The position numbers and the translations under genes were made by a program. From the NCBI GenBank assembly GCA_008933995.1, contig WARS01000043.1, forward strand, positions 6,172,477 to 6,236,476: a DNA stretch of 64,000 nucleotides. Direction: 5' to 3'. This document shows, piece by piece, positions 57,091 to 64,000 of this stretch. The stretch is from Datnioides undecimradiatus. Its lineage: Eukaryota > Chordata > Actinopteri > Lobotiformes > Datnioididae. Within the stretch, counting starts at the first letter, position 1. Each line of letters starts with the position of its first letter. The notes beneath the pieces are model-generated. The model searched no databases, had not been told where the DNA came from, and saw nothing but the letters and a program-made list of their open reading frames with translations.

Positions 57091-57560
57091 TGACCTCAGC
57101 AATGGCTGCCGTGTGAGGGTATAAGTCAGTCTGTGTTGAGTCGGCCGGTGTAAAGCGGCTGTTTTCACCTCAGTGCAGCCGCCAACGCCGCCGCCGCCAC
57201 TCTCCTCTGGCTCTGACACGGGCTGATTGGTGTGTCATTGAGCTCCCGGCTTTATTTGACTGTCCATCAAACCTGAAAGCTGAAGGGTCCCTGTCTCTCC
57301 GGTTAAACCCGGCCCCCCGGGGGCCCCGAGCGCAAGGTCACCAGGCGAGTGGCGTGCCGGTGACCTTGGCGGGATGGGGTATAATATGAATACAATCATG
57401 CTGAGTGGCGAAATAATGGCGCCGTAAATTCAATAAACAACCCGGCGGAACTGACATCACCTTCCTCTCATGACATCTTTTTCTGACAGGACGGAGTAAT
57501 ACAGCGCTCCCCGGAGAGTCCCTGAAAACAGCCAGCTCCTCCGCACTAAATGTCAAGGCA
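57091..57560. promoter_or_regulatory. Candidate conserved noncoding element with inverted AGGTCA sites
   Basis: AAGGTCACC (57334-57342) and GGTGACCTT (57359-57367) form a perfect 9-bp inverted repeat carrying opposed nuclear-receptor half-sites. GGTATAATATGAATACAATC and GAAATAATGGCGCCG follow (57378-57425). A GGCCCCCCGGGGGCCCC stretch precedes it. The block is unlike its GC-mixed flanks; function is inferred. Confidence 0.42.
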
Positions 57561-58819
57561 GCCGCGCGTGGAAATATGAAAATGGAGGCGCGGAGGAGGA
57601 GGAGGCACTTAACGGAGACGAGAGGACAGCAGCACCTGCTATCAGCAGGAATCCCACTCTGCCTGTCTGAGCATCTGAACTCTGGAGGAAGGAGCGCAGT
57701 TAAGCAGACGGGGCGGAGGAGAAGCTGCTGCAGCAAACAGGACGGAGACAAAGCTGCAGCCATGTTTGACTCGTCTGAGCTTCGTTAGCGCCGCTCCTTC
57801 ACTGTCACCTCCGGACCCAAACCGAGCTCCTGTGGCTCCTCTGTCAGCGGCTCCTAAACACCTCCACCTCCTCCACCTGAGCGGATGTTTAGAGCTGCTG
57901 ACATGTTAATAATCCTGTTAATATGTCACCTCCTCCTCCGCCGCAGGTCGCTGAAGCCTCTGTATCCCCCGTCACATGTGTCGGTGTTGCTGGACTCGCC
58001 TGCACCTTTCAGATGTTCTGCTCTGTGCACGCTCACCTCCTGAGGACGGCGTTACGTTGAGCAACAGGAAAGATGTGTTTTCCCTAAAGGTTTCACAGGA
58101 AATCATGATCAGACTGAACGCCGCTGAGTAAAACATGTTTTAGTGTTACATCGCAGGTCACATGACACATTCAGTGTCTTAAAGCTGCAATCCTTTGGTG
58201 TCGTGTTTTGATCTGACGTCTAAAAAACTAGAAATTTCCTACATTTACTCATCGATGAACTAAATGAACTAATTCACCTTCTAATAAGCCCGAGCATCAC
58301 CAGCGTTGACCTGTCCTGCATGTCTGAAGCTCAGAAACAGTGAAACGCTCTCAGGAAGCTTTGTTTGGACGATCTAACTGGACGAAGCACGTTTGTTGTT
58401 GCTTTATTAACTTGACCTTGCAGCCGTGCACGTGCACAACTGACGCTACAGAAGAACGAAGCCGCCATATTGGATGAGCCGGCAGTGAGAGCGACTCTGC
58501 ACTCAGTTCTTTACTTTTTTCAGCTGAACACGGCCGCTGCCTGTTACAAACACTCGCTGCTGCTCTTCTTCTTCTCTCTCTCTGCACGCTCAATGTGTTC
58601 GCGCCTCAGCTCGTCCTCCCGCAGGTGAGCAGGGTCCTCGGCTCCGTCATAAACCTCTCAGCAGCCGCTCGCAGGAAACCATTCGGCTGTGATGGACGTC
58701 ACCTCTGATGAAGGTAAAGCGGCTCTGACGGCTGTAAAGGACACTTCCATCATGATTACATTTACATTTAAAGGGTCAGTTCACCCAAATCACACAACAG
58801 CTATTTTACTGCTTACCCA
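57561..58819. other. Unremarkable noncoding DNA
   Basis: A GGAGGAGGAGG run lies near 57592-57605. No other feature is recognised. Confidence 0.5.
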
Positions 58820-58870
58820 CAGCAGCAGCGGCGGCAGCGGCGGCAGCGGTGGCGGCGGCGGCAGCGGCGG
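58820..58870 (+). repeat. (GGC/AGC)n trinucleotide repeat
   Basis: Mixed CAG, CGG and GGC triplets run for about 50 bp and encode Ser-Gly only by periodicity. Confidence 0.92.
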
Positions 58871-59077
58871 TTATTCATGCAGTCAGCTCCGGGTTCACGT
58901 GCTGAGGTTTTAAATATCACCTGCAGACACACAAACACAAACAGCTGCATGAAACCTGCAGCTACTCTTTCCGTCTTTAATCCCTTCACATCCACCAGAC
59001 TCCATTGACAAAAAGCCTAATTTAACCTCACAGAGCGGCGCAGTAGCTGGTTCGCCTCTTCCTGGATCAGCTCGTTA
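58871..59077. other. Noncoding DNA
   Basis: Nothing recognised. Confidence 0.45.
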
Positions 59078-59171
59078 GTTTGTCTTATTGTGTGAGTTTG
59101 ATGAAACCAAACGAAACCTTTAACACACTGAAGCCTCACAATAAGACAAACAGACTCACAATAAGACAAAC
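59078..59171. repeat. Inverted repeat with duplicated right arm
   Basis: GTTTGTCTTATTGTG (59078-59092) is the exact reverse complement of CACAATAAGACAAAC at 59137-59151 and again at 59157-59171. The right arm is a 20-bp tandem duplication. A 15-bp stem with a 44- or 64-base loop can form. The origin is unclear; it may be an end remnant of a small DNA element. Confidence 0.85.
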
Positions 59172-59999
59172 AGACTCACAGATGGAAGCAGCTGTAAACT
59201 CACGTCTCCTGTGTCTTGTGAACTAAAATGACCTCTTTTTTCGATGGAGTCTGGTGCACAGTATTCACTGATTATGGAGAAGTAGCTTGTATAGCTCTCT
59301 TCAACAACCACCATTAAAGAGTTTAAATCATCTTTACAGTACAAACTGAAGCTCCTGCAGACTGTGATGGAGACGCAGGACGACGGCTCACACACTTCAT
59401 TTCTCTGGTTGTCTGAATGTCCTGCCTTCATCGTCACCGTCAGTTTGCAGGTGTTACAGGTAAATCATCCCAGGTGTGGTGAGCGGTAGTCTCAGGTGTC
59501 GGATCGTGTCGGACTCCTGCAGCTGCAGATCACTGTCTCTGTGTTTGCATGTTGCTGGTTTCCTTTTCTGCAGATTCACTGTTTTATCCCGATGCACAGA
59601 AGGTTCACAGGTTTATTTCACAGCTTAAACAAGACACAAAAAATATAAAATACAACAATATAAAAGAGGAATGATGGGTTTTTAATTACATTCAGACAAA
59701 ATTAACATGAATTTTATTTAAAAAATTCACCCCAAAACCAAAAAAATGAGCTTTTCTTCTTGATTTCACCATGAAAACTTTGTTTTTAAGAACAAATTCT
59801 TATTTTATTATTTCCAGATGAATACTGACGCTGATTTACCGCTCACACCTGGGAAACAGTTTGCTTCCTCATCCTCCTTCACTTCTGATGTGAAACAGCT
59901 GATTCACAGTAAACTCTGTCGCTCCTCGTGCTGCGACTGTGTGGGATCACGTTTGTGTGGAGGAGCGAACACTTAATGATGTTTCAGCAGGAAGGAATA
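59172..59999. other. Unremarkable noncoding DNA
   Basis: AT-rich, with A runs near 59636-59760. Nothing recognised. Confidence 0.5.
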
Positions 60000-60640
60000 A
60001 TCAAACATCCCGGAGTGTTAATGAACACGCCGAACGCCGTGATGCAGGCGGGGGACGATAAGGACGTCCTTGTGAAGCGGCCGTTGAAAATAGATGCATT
60101 TTAACTGTAAATACCATGAAAAGGTGGCGGCGTGCGACTTTGGAACAACCTTCAGAGTCTCCTGGGAGCAAAGGAAACGACTGAAACATGAATTCCTGCA
60201 GATCTTTGCTGTGGTGCTGATCTGTGAGCAGATCAGTGATGGAGAGCAGGACAACGACGTGGAGCAGAGAGTCGGAGCAGCGGCCGACCTCGTGAACCTC
60301 GTCTGTATGTTTTGACAGATCTGCTGTATGTTTGCATGTATCTCTGACTTCCTGCCGCTCTCTGTTGTCTCGCTGCTGCATTAATCCTCATGTTTTCTCC
60401 TGCAGAGCTGCAGGCCGGCTCCCTGCACCCCCTCCTCCCCCGGGGGACGCCTCCTCCGCTGCGTCCAGACTTGTCAGAGCAGATTCTCGTCAAATTACCG
60501 ATGTCCTGCATCGGGGTAATTGCTTGCCAAACCCACTCCACTGATGCAAATTTAAGGGGTCGCCTGTGATGGAGATAATGCCAAATTGGTTTGGAGATTT
60601 TGAGATGTCTACTCAGCATGGATAGATAGATACGTGGGGC
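60000..60640. promoter_or_regulatory. Strong candidate conserved element with open plus frame
   Basis: The left half (60080-60310) is open on the plus strand over 73 codons, containing FRVSWEQRKRLKHEFLQ and DVEQRVGAAADLVNLV, and ends at TCT/GTATGT, a possible donor. The minus strand is open too. The right half (60460-60620) has CAAATTACCGATG, GGGTAATTGCTTGCC (60515), a perfect octamer ATGCAAAT (60544-60551) and GATAATGCCAAATTGG. I regard the right half as a strong regulatory candidate and the left half as undecided between exon and noncoding element. Confidence 0.5.
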
Positions 60641-61300
60641 CTCAGATGAGAAAAAGGAGAAATGAAATAAGGCTCTGCGTGGAGAATGCTGATTTGGCGT
60701 TACTCATCATCGGAGTGGACGCAGAGCTTCCTCCTCCCTGCGGCTCCAGTAAAGTGTATCTGGAAGGCTCGTCGTGCTGCATAACACAGTCATACACCGC
60801 GCTCGTAACACCTCCTCTCTTGTCCTGTAATGTTCAATTGCTTCTGCTAAGTAGCCATTAATCGCGGCCGGGCTAATGGCCGAAGTCCAGCGTGACCCGA
60901 CCGCTAATGAGCTGGAAAACGTCCGGCCTGAGGCGCCGCAGGCCTCTCTGACGCTGATGTCACCTGATGGGAGAGGCTGGCCGGTGCTGGAGGACGCACT
61001 GGATCGCCTCACCCAGGGGAGGGGTGAGGATGGGGGGGGGGGGGGGGGGCGAGAGCGCGCAGCTCATTTCATGAGGATTAAACTCTGGAGGCTCTGAGGA
61101 GTTAAGCTGAGCGTCCGCTGAGGGAGAGGAACCCGTCTCCGGAGGCGGCGGCGTTTTAATTTCAGAGTGGCTAAATTGGCGTTAGCAGTGGATTTGGTAA
61201 AGGGGGGTTATGGGTAAATTGCCAATGACACATAAAGAGCGGTAATTAACAGGGTGAGGAGGCGAGCGCCCTCCAGGGAGCAGGAGGAGGAGCGAACAAC
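60641..61300. promoter_or_regulatory. Candidate conserved noncoding elements around a poly-G run
   Basis: The left block (60825-60960) has GTTCAATTGCTTC, GCCATTAATCGCGGCC and GGCTAATGGCC. The right block (61155-61260) has GGCTAAATTGGCG, GGGTAAATTGCCAATG and GCGGTAATTAACAGGG. A run of about 18 G (61033-61050) lies between. Repeated TAAT cores and lack of coding signal support the call, which is inferred. Confidence 0.45.
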
Positions 61301-61620
61301 AGGACCCAGGTCTGTGAAGTCTGCAGGTGGAGACACAGCGTCCTGCAGGTCGTTGGGTCGAACCCCGGACCGTGGACTGCGTCACCATGGCGACGACTCT
61401 GCTGCACACTGAAGGAGCAGCCGCTGGAATCTGACTCTGGACGACTCGTTCTGAAGTTGGATCAGTTTTGGATTCGATGAACGAGCAGGAAAACAAATCT
61501 GAGTTCTGCTCCGGTTGGTCTGCACCTGCCAGGTGAGGGTTCGCAGAGCTGAGCCAATGGCTGCCGGGCAGACAGGAAGTGGGTGTGAGCAGCTAAAGGT
61601 CGTCGCTGCGGCAGTTTAAT
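61301..61620. other. Noncoding DNA with X-box-like site
   Basis: GTCACCATGGCGAC (61381-61394) is a near X-box. A box-B-like GGGTCGAACCCCGG lies at 61355-61368 with no tRNA around it. Nothing else is recognised. Confidence 0.45.
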
Positions 61621-62394
61621 GAAGTAAAACAGCAGAATGAACCTTTATGAACAGCAGCGTTTCACTCATTATCCAAAGATTTGTCCTGCAAATGAGAGCC
61701 GAGCCGAGGTCCGCCGCCGCAGACCAACCTCACACACGCACGCCGCTGCCGCCGCCGCCGGTCCAAGGCTGATGAGCTCGGGACGTCTGAGTGAGCCAAC
61801 ATTTCAGAGGCTAATGAAATATTTTGTCATCCTGCGTCGTCCCCGTGGTCTTCCCTTCATACCTTTTGTCACTTCACTTCCTTTTCCTTCACAGCGAAAC
61901 GCTCGCCGCTGCCGCCGCCGCCGCGGGACTTAACGAGCCTGGAAAATAATTAAAATTCAACCAAATGATGAAACACTTGCAGCAAAGCGTCCTTGAAGGG
62001 TCGGCAGGGCCCGTTCTGAAAGCAGCGAGGGGAGGCGGGGGAGGCGGGGGAGGCAGAGCTGTGTTTTCTTCCTCTTCACACAGAATAATGTTAAGCGGCT
62101 GCTCCCGGCTTAAGGGCCTCTTAAATTGGAAAGGCACCGGCCTATAGAGACATGTACCTGTCAAACAAATACCACACGCCTCTGATTCGCGCTCCGCTCC
62201 TTCTCTCCGGCCTCGTTTTAAACTCTCAGATGGTATTCGAGTCAGACGCGGGGCGCCGTGGAGATTGTCGGGTTTGAGAACAGAGACGGGGATTCGCCTC
62301 TTAGAGGTATCACAGCGACGCCGCTGTCAGAGGAATTAGGAGGCGAGCTCAGCGGCCCCGCGGTGATCCGCTCAGAAGATGTTTCTCACGGCCC
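61621..62394. promoter_or_regulatory. Candidate conserved noncoding elements (three sub-blocks)
   Basis: Sub-block 61795-61870 has GAGGCTAATGAAATATTTTG. Sub-block 61930-62160 has GGAAAATAATTAAAATTC, GAATAATGTTAAGCGGC and CTTAAATTGGAAAGG, with a G-rich 9-bp repeat inside (62029-62054). Sub-block 62210-62345 has GTTTTAAACTCTCAGATGG and GAGGAATTAGGAGG. CCG repeats occur at 61743-61760 and 61908-61925. The call is inferred from motif content. Confidence 0.43.
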
Positions 62395-62750
62395 GGAGGA
62401 AGGAGGGGAGGAGGGGGGGCGGGGGGCGCACGCTGGCGGCATGGTTAGCGTGTGCAGGAGAACATGTTAGAGATGGTGAAAGAAAACTGTGATAAAAGGA
62501 GGCGGGGCTCATGCCAGAGGTCACATGGTTAAAATCAGGTAAATCACAGGAAGTTCAGGCACTTAAAGATCGTCTCATTCATTTATGAACAATTCTAAAA
62601 AGATGAAATGTGTATTTACTGAACACATCCTGCGTGTGTGGTGTGACGGCGAGTTACAGGACATGAAATGAATTCATCTGTGAGAAAAAAACAGCTTCAG
62701 TCACATCACGACTTCACTTTCCACCGCTCAGCCTCCGCACAGCGTGTCCG
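62395..62750. other. Noncoding DNA with G-quadruplex-prone tract
   Basis: GGAGGAAGGAGGGGAGGAGG and the following G7 and G6 runs (62395-62428) can form a G-quadruplex. Nothing else is recognised. Confidence 0.5.
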
Positions 62751-62839
62751 CCTGCTGCACGTCTGCTGCGCTGCACGTCTGCACGTCTGCTGCGCTGCAC
62801 GTCTGCACGGCTGCACGGCTGCTGCGCTGCACGGCTGCT
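62751..62839 (+). repeat. CTGCACGTCTG minisatellite
   Basis: CTGCTGCGCTGCACGTCTGC-type units repeat with GGCTGCAC variants. The translated Cys-Ala-Arg-Leu-His periodicity is a by-product. Confidence 0.9.
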
Positions 62840-62975
62840 ATGGGCAAGTTGGGCACAAATGATGCATTAAAATCAGATTCAGCAGCACAGAAACACTCAG
62901 AATCACCGTATTGTCATAGTATAATCTGTTTCATTCTCTCCCTGAACGTTATAGTCAGTTACCTACAGTGGGCAT

Positions 62976-63002
62976 AAGAAGAAGAAGAAGAAGAAGAAGA
63001 AG
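62976..63002 (+). repeat. (AAG)n microsatellite
   Basis: Nine AAG units. Confidence 0.96.
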
Positions 63003-63560
63003 TGAAATCAGTGGCGGCGAACGTCATGATGCGGCGCTGGAGCCCGGGCCGACCTGCAGTGGGTTCATCTCTGCCGTCAGAGGTCAGAGACTCGAGCTGT
63101 GCACCTCACCTGGCGACCAGATCTGTGTGAATCCACTGCAGGAAATAGTCCCTGAATGCAACAGTTCCTCCTGTTCCTGTTGTTAAAACCGTTTTTTGTA
63201 AGATTCAAAATGCACCAATGAGCTGAGAGCTGACAGGAAGTGACTGAGGATCACAGGATGTGCTGATTTGCTGATACTTTGGTTCTTTTTGTGGCATTTA
63301 AATCGTAAAATCAGCTCAGCTCCTGATTCAGACGGGCGGCATCGTCGCTTCCTCGTTGTATCATTTGGTTTCCACACTGTGCAGCTCCCGTGTTTCAGAC
63401 GCAGCAGTACTGTACCGGTACCTGCCCTCTGCGGACGCTCCCGTCCCGCGTTCCCGTCCCGCGCTCCCGTCCCTCCGTCCCTCTGCTGGCTGTCAGTCTG
63501 TCAGTGTCAGGCTTGAAGCCGGCTCCCCTCCCTGCATCGGGGGAATTGATCTGTTTGGTC
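63003..63560. other. Unremarkable noncoding DNA
   Basis: GTCCCGCGTTCCCGTCCCGC-type short duplications occur near 63442-63475. Nothing else is recognised. Confidence 0.5.
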
Positions 63561-64000
63561 CCCTGACGCTCCCTGTTAGCATTGATTAACCGGTGACTCA
63601 CGCTACCTCTGCAAAGACAACGTTTGAAGCTTTCATTTCTCCCCTTAATTATTTAGAGTCGCAGCGAGGTGCACGCTCGCCCCAGCTCATACATCATGCA
63701 AAATACAGCGAGTGACAGCCACACCGCTCTCAGGCCTCTTATTTATTTATTTATTTATTTCTCCGCATATTTGTTTTAGTGGCGAGCTCTGGGGCAGGAG
63801 CTGCAGTTAGCGTGTGCTGCGATGGGAGGCTGAGAGCTCAACTGCTGCTAATGGCTGCGGCTGCGAGGAGCGAGGGATGATTTTATGGATGAAGTCATGT
63901 ATTTTCCCTCAGACTGAAAGGTCTCTGAGAGGCCCGTCAGCGCTCGCCGCCACGTTCACTGGGTCGTTGTGTTCTCAGTCTATTTGCGCAGCGCTAAAAC
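63561..64000. promoter_or_regulatory. Strong candidate conserved noncoding element, runs off the window
   Basis: GTTAGCATTGATTAACCGG, CCCTTAATTATTTAGAG, CATCATGCAAAATACAGCG, GCATATTTGTTTTAGTGG and GCTGCTAATGGCTGC occur in one repeat-poor run, apart from a (TTTA)n tract at 63739-63760. The block probably continues past the right edge. Function is inferred. Confidence 0.48.
63739..63760 (+). repeat. (TTTA)n tetranucleotide repeat
   Basis: About five TTTA units lie inside the candidate element. Confidence 0.93.

Noticed and set aside
61350-61372. GGGTCGAACCCCGG as a tRNA T-arm
   Set aside because: No cloverleaf can be built around it; it may be a SINE scrap, but support is too thin.
1-64000. 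Endogenous retrovirus or LTR element
   Set aside because: No LTR pair, gag, protease, integrase or envelope-like frame was seen.

Overview
The window looks like noncoding DNA from a ray-finned fish, most likely a percomorph. The evidence is indirect: many (CA)n/(GT)n microsatellites, frequent GCTAA/TTAGC words, LINE remains whose translations resemble the fish Rex1 and L2 families, and dispersed repeats that I remember from percomorph introns. I found no bacterial, organellar or retroviral sequence, and no rRNA, complete tRNA or CRISPR array.

I could not support any protein-coding gene. The longest open frame is 201 codons, and none of the frames over about 100 codons shows a family I recognise apart from LINE reverse-transcriptase and endonuclease pieces. 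Four short stretches look mildly exon-like (about 9.2 kb minus, 25.8 kb plus, 35.6 kb minus, 60.1 kb plus) and are reported as open questions. The window is best read as part of a gene desert or a very large intron.

About twenty-five blocks of 150 to 650 bp stand out. They are low in repeats and rich in homeodomain-type (TAATTA, TAATTG), SOX, POU and RFX-type words, and they sit apart from the CA/GT-rich filler. They resemble the conserved noncoding elements that surround developmental regulator genes. They concentrate at 3.6-4.3, 6.5-9.6, 20.6-25.9, 33.6-39.6, 41.5-44.9, 54.6-57.5 and 60.0-64.0 kb. Conservation itself cannot be seen in one sequence, so each call is an inference. Single motif sites (one good CTCF-type site, six RFX X-box-like sites, DR1 nuclear-receptor repeats, a palindromic homeodomain pair) support a regulatory reading.

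Mobile DNA is sparse. The clearest case is a nest at about 47.2-49.16 kb: a deleted Rex1-type LINE fragment, then an internally deleted L2-type LINE, then what looks like the Rex1 3' tail, suggesting that L2 landed inside Rex1. Two fish dispersed repeats lie at about 38.6-39.0 and 49.3-49.7 kb, a tRNA-SINE scrap at 14.2 kb, and a possible Tc1-like end at 27.4 kb. Tandem arrays include a 39-42 bp minisatellite with periodic 24-bp inserts (5.5-6.0 kb) and a 39-bp (13-codon) repeat at 45.5 kb. No operon or pathway is present; any shared role would be long-range control of a gene outside the window.
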